Below the pieces are notes generated by a model that was not told the DNA's origin, did not search any database, and worked only from the letters and a program-made list of their open reading frames with translations. From NCBI GenBank assembly GCA_963693365.1, contig CAVNZM010000001.1, positions 16,120,001-16,184,000 of the forward strand: DNA of 64,000 bases. The letters run 5' to 3'. Every line of letters begins with the position of its first letter. The stretch's first letter is position 1. A program made the position numbers and the translations under genes. Positions 14,308 through 26,179 of this stretch are shown here, one piece after another. The stretch comes from Amoebidium appalachense (Eukaryota > Ichthyosporea).

Positions 14308-15125
14308 GGGGGGGGGAGAAAAGAACACATTCCCACGCACAAAGATTTAACTAGACATAGTCACCGCGATACACGTGCACGCATGGCATGTTCAATATAT
14401 ATACCCACCCATCCCCCCCCCCCCCCATCCCCCCCCCCCGCCCCTCCCTCCATCCCCTCCCCCCCCCCCCCCCCCCTCTTCTCCCTCCCCTCTCCCCCCC
14501 CCCTCTTCCCCCCCTCCCCCCATCCCGGAGCTAGCTCCACACAGAGAGAGACAGTCGAGAGATCTTGACACATACACACACCACACACACATCCACATAT
14601 TATGTGTGACCCACTCACAAAACCTCGCATGATTACGTCTCATTTGTGTATGATTATTATGAACCAGTCTTGTTTTGAATGTCAATTTAGATATACTCAG
14701 TCACTTTTATTATAGTTTTTTCGAGTACTTTAGATCGCCTTCTCTCTCTCTCCCCCTCTGGCTCGTTGTCTCTCTGTCTCTGTCTCTCTTTCTCTGTCTA
14801 GCCCCCCCCCCCCCCCCCCCTTCTTCCCCTTTCTCTGCCTTTCTCTCTCTTCTCCCCCCCCCCCCCCCCCCACCTTTCTTTCTCTCTCTCTCTCTCTCTG
14901 ATCTCCCTCCCCCCTTTCCCCTAGATCGCTCTCATTCTCTTCCTCTCTCTTCCCCCTACCCCCGTCCATGTCTTTTTCAGAGTCTCTCTCACTCCCTCTC
15001 TCCTCTGAATAAGTCTCTCTCAGAGTCACTCTCTCTCCCTGTCTCTTTCTCTCTCTTTCTCTCTCTCCCCAGCCCCCCTTCCCCCTCTCTATCTCTCGGC
15101 TCTCAGTTTCTCCCCTCCGAGTTAG

Positions 15126-15172
<47 letters not shown>

Positions 15173-15770
15173 CCCCCCCCCCCCTCTCTCTCTCTCCCCC
15201 CCCCTCTCTCTCTCCGGGCCCTTCCCCCCCCCCCCTCCCCCCTCCCCCATCCCCCCCCCCCCCCCCCCCCCCCTCCCCAGGCCCCCCCTCCCCTCTCCCC
15301 CCTGCCTTCTTCCCCCTCAACGTTTACTACATAGTTGTTAGGTACACACTCACACCACGTACCCACACCCCAGACGGTCACGGGCCACACACACACTGTA
15401 GCGATAGTATATGCCCATAGGGGCACTTGACTACTTTCAAACCAGCTGTAGAAGTCTATTCTAGCGCAACCACGCCGACCACACACCAGCCTCACAGGGT
15501 TAAGGGAGGGCCGGTGGGGAGCTCCTCGGTGGTGGGGAGGGGGGGGGGGGGGGGGGGGAGGGGAGGGGGGGGAAGGAGAGGCCCGGAGGAGGGGGAGGGG
15601 GAAGGAGGGGGGGGGGGAAGGAGGGGGGAGAGGGGAACGGAGGAGGGTGGGGGGTGGGGGCGGGGAGGGGGGGGGGGGGGGGGGGGGGGAGGGGCGGGGA
15701 AGGGGAGGGGGAGGGGGGAGGGAGGGGGAGGGGGGGGGGCAAGGGGGATGCCACACACCAAAAAAACAAA
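13400..15770. repeat. C/G homopolymer and C/T-rich block
   Basis: No gene supported. It includes G-rich DNA at 13406-13510 and 13686-13770, a nearly pure C block at about 14095-14240 with a few interrupting Ts, an A-run and a G-run directly after it to about 14318, C/T repeats at 14740-15300 and G-rich DNA at 15537-15740. A 250-bp complex island lies at 13800-14090. Confidence 0.75.
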
Positions 15771-15784
15771 ACACAAAAAAAAAA

Positions 15785-15925
15785 ACACTGCCTCGTTCAT
15801 GTATACCCGTCGCCAACTCGCCCACGATAAAGCCAGGTGACCTTAGCTCTGGTTTGGCAATCAGAGCCCAGTCCAAAAAATCCGATTTGGTGGCGCCAGC
15901 CTTGTGTATTGCGTATATTATCAAT
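15785..15925 (-). other. Possible coding fragment beside the palindromic element
   Basis: On the minus strand this unique island reads openly for about 40 codons (includes SDFLDWALIAKPELRSPGF) between low-complexity DNA and the outer end of the element. I do not recognise the family. It may be a short exon or a gene remnant cut by the element. Confidence 0.25.
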
Positions 15926-16108
15926 ATACAAGTAGGTCTGTGCGCCGGCTGTCGCCGGCGCCAAAACATAACGAGACAGTTATTGATGTTGGGTTGTGTG
16001 GTTGTTACCTCCCCTCTCCCCTCCCCCCCCCCCCCCCCCCCCCCCTCCCCTCGCCTCACGCTTCCCCCCCTGGCCCCCCCCGCCTCACGCTTCCTCCCCT
16101 CCCCCCCC
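15926..16108 (+). repeat. Outer part of left inverted-repeat arm
   Basis: Reverse complement of the outer end of the right arm (about 28190-28368). It runs from the end motif through the hairpin module into a C-rich tract, where the copia element is inserted. Confidence 0.85.
15942..15961 (+). repeat. End hairpin module, left
   Basis: GCGCCGGC, loop TGTC, GCCGGCGC: a perfect 8-bp stem 16 nt inside the outer end of the palindromic element, followed by CAAAACATAACGAG. Confidence 0.9.
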
Positions 16109-16815
16109 TGTCATCTTCACTTAATTCTCAGCAAGACTTAGAAGTTGAGTTTGGTATTTATTTATTAGTTGTTGTAGTTTGTTTCCTTTTCCTTTCTTCA
16201 TTTCTTTCTTTCTTTTCCGTTTCCGTGTACACGACATCTTAGATCTGTGTACGTATCGACATACTTAGCTCGCGCACACGTATTGTCGTTTGCGTCAAAA
16301 TCTATATATGTCATCCAATCATATCTCGTTTGTATTTTCCCAAATATAGTAACTTACATTCCTTTCTCATTCCTTTCCCACGACGTAGCATTGTGCTATG
16401 TTCTTCAACTATTAGGAAAAATTATATTTAGACGTGTTATGATAAGAACATGTATAAATATATGTTATGAATTAATAGTTACATAAGTGGTTTCATTTTA
16501 TTAAATGTTTCCGTGCTTTTATTAGAAGTTTCTTTCATTAGAGGATTGAGTTTTATATTCTAAATGTCGACAGACATTTTATTCGATATATTTTACACTC
16601 ATAGTTTTCATTCTTTTGATTGGTTTATCGTTTCACATTCCCAAGTATAAAAGGGACCTCATCTTGAAATAAATCACAAGCAGTCGTATTCACTTCCTAT
16701 GGTTCCAGAAATCGTTCCTCCTCTCCGGTTGTGTTTTTCCCGTGTGTCTTTGTGTTGTGTTTTACATAACACCCATCTGTGCTCTCTGCTTCTCCGTTTA
16801 CCCACACAAAATAAA
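16109..16815 (+). repeat. 5' LTR
   Basis: Begins TGTCATCTTCAC and ends CACACAAAATAAA. No canonical CA end is visible; the end is set by where the two copies stop matching. Confidence 0.9.
16646..16673 (+). promoter_or_regulatory. LTR TATA box and AATAAA signal
   Basis: TATAAAA at 16646-16652 and AATAAA at 16668-16673 inside the 5' LTR, repeated at +5678 in the 3' LTR. They fit a Pol II promoter and a polyadenylation signal of the element. Confidence 0.6.
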
Positions 16816-16892
16816 AGGTTTACGGCCCCTTTGCACGCTAACACACAATCTCGCTACAACCGCGAAAATCTCTCAGTCTTACTGCTTCAATC

Positions 16893-19800
16893 ATGACTGA
16901 CAAACCGTCGTATATCAACCTTCCAATATGGAATCCGTCCGAGAAACGAGACGAGAAACGTCTTAATTATTTCGAGTGGGAGCCACTCATTCACCGGTTC
17001 ATTAGAACCACCATTGCCGAGAAATTCGTTGACGCTATCAAGAGGCCACAGTGGGTTGACGGCGCTGAAGCCAACCAGTGGCTAGGCTACACCACCAAGG
17101 ACTCCTACAAGAAAGCTTCCGACGTCCTCGACCAGATCCTCAACCAGTCCGTCCACCCGACCGAGCTCTACGACTCCGGCCGGATGCAAGACGGTGTCCA
17201 CGGTGGTGAAGTCTTCCACAACCTACGTATGGCGTATGTAGCAGAGAAGGAGGCCCGAGTCACCCAGATTCAAGTCACCTTCGAGGAGCTTGAACTACGA
17301 GACTACCCCAACGTCACAGCATACCTCACCCGTCTCCAACGTCTGGCTACGACACTTGCCTGCCTCGACGAACCCGTCCAGCACAAGGATGTCGTACGTA
17401 AGTTCTTCCTCCACATCCGGAAGAACACAGCCCTGGTCTGCCCCGACATTGAACGTCTCTGCTCCGACTACTGGATGAACAACAAGGCCTACCCGTCCTT
17501 CAACATGCTCATCAGTGACATCCGAGGAGCTGAAATCCGTGCCGGCCTCATCGACGCAGGCACAGGTGCAACCGTCAACAACCGTCCCCTCCGTGCACTC
17601 CAGAGCAGAGTGCTTCCCCCCGGTGACCTCCGTAACCGTATTCCTCGACGTGAGCATACACCTCACCGTTCCCCGTCCCGTTCCCGTGATCCTCGTCCTC
17701 CCTCCAAGTCACCCGGCCCCCGTTCAACTTCCCCTTACCACCGTGGTAACAGGGACAACCGTAACCGACAGCACAACACCAACAGTGTGAAGTGTTCCTA
17801 CTGCCATGAGCCCCACCACATCACAGCATGCCCGGAGCCTGGCTGCACAGTTGCTCGTCGTGCCAAGCAGGAGAAAGGTGACAAGAGTGTGAAATTTGCA
17901 CTCATCTCCTCCACCGGCACACCTGACAGTAACGACCCCGTCTGGGACAGTGCTTGTAATGCACACGTCTGCCCCATCAAGGAGTATTTCTCCTCCCTTA
18001 CCCCGTGTCCTCCCACCCCCATTCACGGCCTCGGCACAGTCAATGCCAAACAACGTGGCATCATCAACATGACACTGCACTACAACGGCCACCCAACACC
18101 GTGCAGCATCAATGCTTACTACGTACCCGAGGCACCGTCTTTCCTCGTGTCTACCTCCATGGCATCAGCTGCCGGCCTCCTAGGTCATTGTGACGATACA
18201 GACAACCACCCGTCGTTCCTCTACAGCCGTAATGGTGACATTATTACAGATCTCACCCCCCTCGACGGTCTCTACTACATCACTGACTATGTGATTGAGA
18301 CTCCTAAACACCCGGGGGTCCAAGCCTACACAGCAAGGACTCAACCACCCGACGACCTCACCCTTTGGCACAACCGTCTCGGCCACCGTGCCCTCTCCAC
18401 CGTCACCAGGATGGCCAAGGATGAGCTTGTCATCGGCATGCCCCCCTCCCTCAAGTCACCCGACAACAGTGACTGCTTCGGCTGCATGTCTGGCAAGACC
18501 ACCAAGGCCCCCTTTCCCGGCACCCGTTCCAAGTTCACCATTCCCGGTGCTAAGTGGCACCTGGACTTCTTCGAAGCTCCCTGTGCTTCCTACGGAGGCT
18601 ACAAGGTTGCTCTGGTGTGTGTTTGTGATGCCACCGGTTACACCACCGTGTTCCCCCTTTACAACCGTGGTGAAACCCTCAGCCACATTCAGTCTCTCGT
18701 TGAAACCATCGAACGTCAGACACCTGAGATCGTCACCCATCTTCGGTTTGACTCCGGCTCTGAGTTCACCTCCAAGGACACCGAGGCCTACTGCAAGCAG
18801 AAAGGCATCATCATGGAGTTTGCCCCCGTCGACACACCACAACACAATGGTGTTGTTGAACGGAAGATGAGAGAACTGCAAGAGACAGTCCGTTGCTTCC
18901 TCCATGCCGACAAGGACCAACCTCTCTCTCCCAAGTTGTGGGTTGCTGCTCTCAAGCATACAAGCTACATCATCAACGTCACACCGTCATCTGCTGCCAA
19001 CGGCAACACTCCCTTCGAGGCCTTCCACGGCTTCAAACCCGACGTCTCCCAGCTCCACGTGTTCGGCTCCCCTGCCTATGTCCATGTTCCCCGGTCAAAG
19101 AGGAACAAGCTGGCATCAACCGTCAGAGTCGGCACCTACGTCGGCTGGGACCTACCCTCCAAGGCACACAAGATCCTCGACCTTGCCAGCAACCAAATCA
19201 AGATCTGCCGTGATGTGATCTTCGACGAGTCGAAATTCACGGGCAGCACCAATCAGGTCTCCGTTCCCCCCAAACCCGATCTGCCGACATTGGACCCCCC
19301 CTCCGACGACGACGATGAAACTCCGTCTGTGGTCATCTCCCAACCGTCCTGGCACAACCAACCAGCCCCGGTTGAACCCGTGCCTCCCCCGAGCCCCCCC
19401 CCCCACTGGCCAACAACCCTTGCTGCCGGCCCCCCCCGTTGCTGTGCATCAACCCGGCTACATGACTCCGGTTCGTCCTGGGTCCCCCACCTTCCACTCG
19501 GCCACGAGCAGCCCTGTGGACACCGATGCCCCCCTCACCACCGGTCCTATTCCTGGCTTCCATGCCCCTATCCCGGCCTCCACCACCTACCCGGCCACCA
19601 CCCCCCTCAAGGACCCCCCCAAGCCCAACCTTCGTCGGTCTACACGTCTCACCAAGACTCCAACGGCACTGGTCAGCATCGTAGCACCGACCATCAACAT
19701 TGACCAGCTCCCCAAGGGCATTCAAAAGCTTTGCAACGGTCCCAACGGTGATGCCGTCATAGCTGCCCTCACCTCCGAGTACCAAGCCTTCATCACCAAG

Positions 19801-21257
19801 GATGTCTTCACCATTGTTGATCCCCCCCTGGTGCCAACATCATCAAGTTCAAGTGGATTGTGACTGAGAAAGTCCTCAACTCAGCCGGTGACACCAAGAT
19901 CAAAGCTCGTGGTGTTGCAAAGGGCTTCACTCAAGTCTACGGTGTTGACTACGGTGACACCTCTTCCCCCGTGGTGATGTCCTCCTCCGTCCGTGCCCTC
20001 CTTGCCATCGGTGTGGACGGCAACCATGAGATTCATCAACTCGACGTCTCAACTGCCTTCCTCAACAGTCCTCTTCAAGAAGACATCTACATTGAGCCAC
20101 CACCTGGCTTCATCACCCCCGGCAACGAACACAAGGTCTGGAAACTTAAGAAGGCACTCTACGGGCTCAAGCAAGCATCACTGGCCTGGTATGAGTACTT
20201 CGACAAGGTCCTCCTTGCTCACGGTCTCGAACGTCTCCGTTCAGATCCATGTGTCTACATCAAGACCTTCCCCAACGGTGACATCATCCTCACTGGCAAC
20301 TATGTGGACGACGTCATCATCATCTGCACGGCCAACTCCTCCCACACCAAGGATCTAGTAGACCACATCATGAAGTCAGTTCTCTGCAAGGTTGACCTTC
20401 CCGACATCTTCCTTGGCACCCAGCTCATCCACACCCCCGGTCACCTCAAGCTGCTTCAGCAATACTACATCAACGACATCGTCAGAGACTTCAACCTCAA
20501 CGATGCTCACCCCAAGGCTACTCCCATTCCCGTCGGCACCGTCATCACCATCAACAAGAACGACTCACCACCCATCAAGGTTCCCTACCGTGAACTACTC
20601 GGCCGTCTTTTGTGGGTTGCTCGTTGTTCCCGGCCCGACATCTCCTTTGCCATCGGCTACCTCGGTAGATTCAGTGCCAACCCCACCAAACTTGCATGGG
20701 AATGTCTACTCCGTGTAGTTCGGTACCTCATCGGCACTTCCAACCTCGGCCTTCACTACGACAAGTCTGCTTCCGACGACAACACCCCCTTGCTGGAGTG
20801 TTATTCTGATGCTGACTTTGCCAACTGCCCCAACACCCGTCGTTCAACCACCGGATACGTCATCTTCTTCAAGGGCATACCCATCACATGGTATTCGAAG
20901 CTGCAGTCCATCACGGCAACATCCACCACCGAGGCTGAGCTTCTGGCCATCAATGCTGCTGTTCAAAACGTCATCTGGCACCGTGATCTCCTCCGTGAAC
21001 TCGGCTACCCGATGACCGACCCCACCCCCGTCTACTGTGACAACCAGTCCACCATTGCCCTCCTGCACACCAACAGCATCAAGCACCGGACCAAACACAT
21101 TGCAGTCCGTTACCACAACACGAAGGACTACATCAAGAGTGGGGATGTGGTCGTCACCTACGTGTCCAGCAAAGACAACGTGGCTGACATCTTCACCAAG
21201 CCCCTGCCCGGGCCCTCCCACGAGCAACACCGTGATTCACTCAGTCTTCGTGACTGA
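16893..21257 (+). CDS. Copia Gag-Pol polyprotein, frame broken twice
   Basis: Starts 77 nt after the 5' LTR. Gag comes first, with a CCHC-like knuckle at about residues 301-313; its spacing is one residue short of CX2CX4HX4C. Protease follows with DSACNAH at about 352, where the usual DSG is DSA. Integrase has an HHCC region (HNRLGH, CFGC) at about 492-530 and a D-D-E triad near 556, 619 and 655. Reverse transcriptase has LDVSTAFLN and YVDD (codons at 20301-20312). RNase H has YSDADFA, TEAEL and YCDNQS. The frame shifts in a run of 11 C at 19394-19404 and returns at a run of 7 C at 19822-19828. The intervening 0.4 kb still reads as a normal linker and the start of reverse transcriptase, so this is a sequence error or very recent damage. 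The stop is TGA at 21255-21257. Confidence 0.9.
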
Positions 21258-21786
21258 GTGTGCCCCCCCCCCCCCTCCCCCCCCCCCCCCCCCCCCCCCC
21301 CCGGTTCATCTACAGTGGTCTTCAAGTAGGTTGGGGCCCTGGCCAGTGGTCTACACATCACCGTGTAGAGACACCTCCCAACGAAAGTCTACTGCTGTCT
21401 TCATCGATCTTCAGTGTGTGCATCTTCAGTGGGGATTTCTTCTCCACCATCCGTCGTTTATTTATATACCACCATATATATAATGTATTTATCATTAGCC
21501 ACCAACACGTCACACATACACTAGTTGTTTCTTCTATATATATTTATATATCACGTCATTGGCTACCGTCATCTTCCGAGTCTTCAGAGGCAACCGTCGT
21601 TGTGTGCTTCTTCCGTTTTGGTTTTCTTCCCCGGCTTGCACCTTCAAGTCTTCTCCATTGTCTTCTCGAGTGGGGAAACTTGACTGTGACTTCACGGCAC
21701 CTACTTCTACATGTGTGAAAGTCTTAACATCAACAGTCACATCAACAAACTTCACGAGAACCCAACTTCCAACCCTTGAGTGGGGA
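21258..21786 (+). other. Copia 3' untranslated region with polypurine tract
   Basis: Non-coding, with a C tract at 21262-21302. The purine tract GAGTGGGGA at 21778-21786 abuts the 3' LTR and would prime plus-strand synthesis. Similar GTGGGGA motifs near 21430 and 21672 could be extra polypurine tracts. Confidence 0.65.
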
Positions 21787-22491
21787 TGTCATCTTCACTT
21801 AATTCTCAGCAAGACTTAGAAGTTGAGTTTGGTATTTATTTATTAGTTGTTGTAGTTTGTTTCCTTTTCCTTTCTTCATTTCTTTCTTTCTTTTCCGTTT
21901 CCGTGTACACGACATCTTAGATCTGTGTACGTATCGACATACTTAGCTCGCGCACACGTATTGTCGTTTGCGTCAAAATCTATATATGTCATCCAATCAT
22001 ATCTCGTTTGTATTTTCCCAAATATAGTAACTTACATTCCTTTCTCATTCCTTTCCCACGACGTAGCATTGTGCTATGTTCTTCAACTATTAGGAAAAAT
22101 TATATTTAGACGTGTTATGATAAGAACATGTATAAATATATGTTATGAATTAATAGTTACATAAGTGGTTTCATTTTATTAAATGTTTCCGTGCTTTTAT
22201 TAGAAGTTTCTTTCATTAGAGGATTGAGTTTTATATTCTAAATGTCGACAGACATTTTATTCGATATATTTTACACTCATAGTTTTCATTCTTTTGATTG
22301 GTTTATCGTTTCACATTCCCAAGTATAAAAGGGACCTCATCTTGAAATAAATCACAAGCAGTCGTATTCACTTCCTATGGTTCCAGAAATCGTTCCTCCT
22401 CTCCGGTTGTGTTTTTCCCGTGTGTCTTTGTGTTGTGTTTTACATAACACCCATCTGTGCTCTCTGCTTCTCCGTTTACCCACACAAAATA

Positions 22492-22493
<2 letters not shown>
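21787..22493 (+). repeat. 3' LTR
   Basis: Co-linear with the 5' LTR without gaps. It is preceded by a purine-rich tract and followed directly by a C tract. Confidence 0.9.
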
Positions 22494-22531
<38 letters not shown>

Positions 22532-22597
22532 ACAAATCCTGCAGTTACAATTGCCGGATATCGATCTGCCAAATGTTATGACCCTTTTCCCTTTCAT

Positions 22598-22629
<32 letters not shown>

Positions 22630-22930
22630 ATTCCCCCCCCCCCCCCCCCCCCCCCCTTTCTTGCAATTGCCACACTGTGTTATCAGTCTAGGGCCGGGAG
22701 ATCTAGAGATTGCCATTGCCGAAGTATCAAGTTTACTTGTGGTCCTCCAAAAACATGTAGCTGAAAACCACCAAGTGCAATATGTTCTAAATTGCTTGCA
22801 AAAAATTTATAATATTTTTATTATTTTGTTGTTTTACTTATTTTACAGAACTGTTTGGTAACCCGATGACATGCATGGACAGGCAATAAAACTTTCCACG
22901 TGCACTGAGTGCCAGGTGGGCAACATATTT

Positions 22931-23417
22931 CCGTACTGATCATTATCGCTTTTTGGGAGCTTTGGCAGGATACATTTCTCCTGCTGTACGTATGGATACC
23001 ACCCTAGTAGATAAGTCTGTATGGTGCTCTGATGTTGATATTGCCTGGGAAGTACTTGTGCAGTGGCGCTGTAATTCTTGTTTTCATCGCCGCTGGTGCC
23101 ACTTTTGTGCTGAACTTTTTAATCGCAAGCATGTTGATAGGTATGAGTTTTTATGTCGCGTTTTACCTCTTTCCCTACGGGTGTCTGCTACACTAGCTGG
23201 CAATGTGAACACTTAAGACTTTTTGTTGATTTCTGTTGGTCGTCACATTGAGTATTTATATGATTTTCACACAGTGTTCAGGTATCTCAGTATACACTTG
23301 TTACTGGATGACTCGTGAAGTTTTTATTGTCTTCTCAGCATGCCGTGCATACTTGCATATCTTTCGGCCTATCTTTCCGTCGAATAAATCCAGTCAAAAG
23401 AAAAAAAAAAAATATTT
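22931..23417 (+). mobile_element. Retroposed poly(A)-tailed segment, 5'-truncated
   Basis: Present only in the left arm. It is flanked by the direct repeat ATATTT (22925-22930 and 23412-23417), and the right arm has a single copy (27801-27806). It ends with AATAAA, about a dozen nt, and then an A-run to 23412: the signature of reverse-transcribed polyadenylated RNA. The 5' part is open in one frame to a TAA at about 23214-23216 (includes WRCNSCFHRRWCHFCAELF), so it looks like the 3' end of an mRNA or of a LINE. The protein family is not recognised. Confidence 0.75.
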
Positions 23418-23552
23418 CAGTGAAGTCTGGAATTGGCACCCCCCCCCCCGAAATGTTCCCGAACATAAAATCATCATTCTACAGTGTGTGTCAATATACC
23501 ATGCTCACAAGTCAGTACTGCAATTATACTATTCTCAGTTTATTTCAAAGCA

Positions 23553-23553
<1 letters not shown>

Positions 23554-23594
<41 letters not shown>
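23554..23594 (+). repeat. 41-nt C tract (left arm)
   Basis: Pure C. The homologous right-arm position is a 73-nt G tract (27595-27667). Confidence 0.9.
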
Positions 23595-23596
<2 letters not shown>

Positions 23597-24068
23597 TTGC
23601 CATTCCCTGCCCCCCCAAAATGTTTTTTTATGCTTTTCATACTTAGTGACTGCAATCATGGCACCCGTGTTTTCTAGATATATTTCCTTTCATTGTGTTC
23701 AACGTCTATGTGGGTGTGTGTGTGTGTGTGCATGTTTGTGTGTGTGTGAATGTGTGTGTGTGGGCCAAGTGAAGGTTGTATGCGTTTTTTTCTTCTTAGT
23801 TGTTTTTGTATTCTATTCGATTATTACTTTGTGTGTAAATGTGGAAAAAAAACAAATAAAAAAAATTACCAATGACCACCACCCAGCTTGAATCACCCTA
23901 GCTCGATCTAGTGTAAAAAAATAATCATTATCAGCCACAAACCCTTCTACTACACTCGCCCCAAATGTCATATTCACATTACTGAGTTGATTTCAACAAC
24001 TGTCTGCTATTAAAACATTAAAATGTACATGTGTTTGTGTGTGTGTGTGTGTGTGTGTGCCACAGGCC

Positions 24069-24111
<43 letters not shown>

Positions 24112-24280
24112 ATATAGAATTTACCGTCCTCATCCCCGTGTCCCCCTAAATCGGTGTTAGCAGACCTTTGAGGTTTTTGTGATTGGATTGGTAGTTCTAT
24201 TACATTAAAATTTTCAATATTTAGTACCAATGATATAATACGTTGTAAAACAAATGTCGCCGAATTTCTCTAAAAAAAGT

Positions 24281-24979
24281 GCGTTCCATTCTGGGTTAGA
24301 AACCAAAACAGTTTTGATACGGGAATCACCTGATCTCTGCCGTCATTCAGCCCAGCGCGTTCACAGTGAATCCGAAACCGCTGGTTTTTTTCTTTTTATT
24401 TCAAAGCCCCGAGTACGTATATCCTCTCGGGCCCAACTTTACGGCACTATATTTCAATATTCTCATTATCAAATATATAGTTATTTTAGGCTTTTTCATT
24501 AGTATCGCAAGAATATTTAGCGATTTTGATGTCATAAAAACAACTAAGCAACGCTTCGATGGTTTTTGATGCCTCACAAAATGGCCTTAGGTCCCCTCCA
24601 AATTCCGGATTTGAGGTCCGGCACTAAAAAAGGTGCGTTCCATTCTGGGTTAGAAACGAAAACCGTTTTGATACGGGAATCACCTGATCTCTACCGTCAT
24701 TCAGCCCAGCGCGTTCACAGTAGACTCCGAAACCGCTGGTTTTTTTCTTTTTACTTCAAAGCCCCGAGTACGTACATCCTCTCGGGCCCAACTTTAGGGC
24801 ACTATATTTCAATTTTCTCATTATCAAATATATAGTTTTTTTTAGGCTTTTTCATTAGTATCGCAAGAATATTTAGCGATTTTGATGTCATAAAAACAAC
24901 TAAGCAACGTTTCGATGGTTTTTGATGCCTCACAAAATGGCCTTTGGTCCCCTCCAAATTCCGGATTTGAGGTCCGGCA
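24281..24979 (+). repeat. Two tandem ~355-bp units, left arm
   Basis: Unit 1 starts GCGTTCCATTCTGGG at 24281 and unit 2 at 24635. Each ends GATTTGAGGTCCGGCA. They differ by a few substitutions and small indels. Short frames inside are duplicated shadows, not genes. Confidence 0.85.
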
Positions 24980-24991
24980 AACAACGCACTA

Positions 24992-25135
24992 TATTATTGA
25001 TAATACAAGGAGGTCTAAGCGCCGGCTGTCGCCGGCGCCTAAAACGAGTCAAAGTGGATGAGTATGGCAAAGTTTTCGGGAAACATAAGATTGATGGGGA
25101 GCCTTTATGTGGTTGTGTGTGCGAATGTGTGTGGT

Positions 25136-25182
<47 letters not shown>

Positions 25183-25412
25183 TTGTGCGTTGTGTTGTTG
25201 GTTGGAGTGCGGGAGCGCGAAAGAATGTGTGTCTGAAGACAATGGGTGTGTGTGAATGTTTGTGTGTGTGTTTGTATGCGTGTGTGTGTGTGTATGTGTG
25301 TACATGTGTGTGTGGGTGTGTATTTGTGTGTGTGTGTGTGTGTGTGCACGTGTGGCGAATGTGTGTGTGTGTGTGCATACAATGGGTGTGTGTGAATGTT
25401 TGTGTGTGTGTT

Positions 25413-25471
<59 letters not shown>

Positions 25472-25564
25472 TTGATTAGAGTGCGTGAGCGCGAAAGAAT
25501 GTGTGAGTGAATAGAACGAGTGTCTAAGTTTGTGTGGGTGTGTGTGAGTGAATGTGTGTGCGTA

Positions 25565-25601
<37 letters not shown>

Positions 25602-26167
25602 ACGTGTCCATCCTCGTCACATGCATGGTTGGATATATTTACTTGATGCGTCAAAAGGTGTTCATTGGTTGATATATATACTTATGGCGTCCAATTCTCC
25701 AAGTTCATTCGTCGTACGTACTATCGAAAGGAGGCGAAATCGGCATCGGGCACGTTGTGATTTTTATCATAGCATTTATCGAAAAGTAAAAAAATGGATT
25801 TTTTACGATGTTTTATTATTTTTGCTAGACCAATAGTCATACCCGAGCGCCATGGCATGTAGCCGAGAACGTTCCTTCTTGACTCAGGGTTGCATTAGTT
25901 CATACCCTGACACCTACAGCCACACGTAGCGGCTGCTTACCTCCCTTTTTGCCCTCTAATACTTTGTTCTGAATCAATTTTAGACTTAAACTTTTTATAT
26001 TTTTTGACACAAACACCTCCACACGTTAATATTCTTCTATGCTGCTTGGTTTTATGCGCGTTTCGGCTTTTGATTTCGCTATGCAAATCTCCGCGGGTTG
26101 CATAGTCAGTGATTAGTCACTGGGCCAGATTACGGGAAGGTCAAACGGTCGTTATAATATTAGTTAA
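24992..26167. other. Unpaired centre of the palindromic element
   Basis: Contains the third hairpin module, a (GT)n-rich array at 25125-25600 built of nested duplications (GGAGTGCG-like block at 25201 and again about 275 bp later), and 500 bp of AT-rich unique DNA. No transposase, integrase or other gene is visible. Confidence 0.6.
25019..25038 (+). repeat. Hairpin module, central copy
   Basis: Same 20-nt hairpin, preceded by ATACAAGGAGGTCTAA and followed by CTAAAACGAGTC. It lies in the unique centre, outside the paired arms, so the element contains a third, internal end-like sequence in the same orientation as the left end. Confidence 0.9.
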
Positions 26168-26179
26168 TAGTGCGTTGTT

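Larger units (their letters stand above)
16109..22493 (+). mobile_element. Ty1/copia LTR retrotransposon
   Basis: Two 707-bp LTRs with identical spacing (offset 5678 throughout) flank one gag-pol region in the order protease, integrase, reverse transcriptase, RNase H, which defines the copia class. The element sits in a C tract of the palindrome's left arm. The target duplication cannot be read because both flanks are C. The matching uninterrupted G tract in the right arm is an empty site. I see no LTR difference, so insertion is recent. I did not find a canonical initiator-Met primer site after 16815. Confidence 0.93.
22494..24991 (+). repeat. Inner part of left inverted-repeat arm
   Basis: Continues the arm on the far side of the copia element. 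Landmarks also found in the right arm are C tracts at 22494-22530, 22602-22629 and 23554-23594, the complex block 22665-22930, (GT)n near 24035-24110 and the tandem repeats 24281-24979. The segment 22931-23417 is extra relative to the right arm. Confidence 0.85.

Noticed and set aside
14730-15334. Overlapping long frames on both strands
   Set aside because: CT/GA-rich DNA translated as Ser-Leu or Arg-Glu repeats; no protein-like composition.
15785-15925. Terpene-synthase-like resemblance of the minus-strand fragment
   Set aside because: Similarity is limited to scattered residues in about 40 codons, with no metal-binding motif; too weak to name.
16247-16486. 79-codon frame repeated at 21925-22164
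   Set aside because: Both copies lie inside the LTRs; it is chance open sequence duplicated with the repeat.
25049-25654. 201-codon His-Thr frame
   Set aside because: Translation of the (AC)n strand of a GT array in the palindrome's centre.
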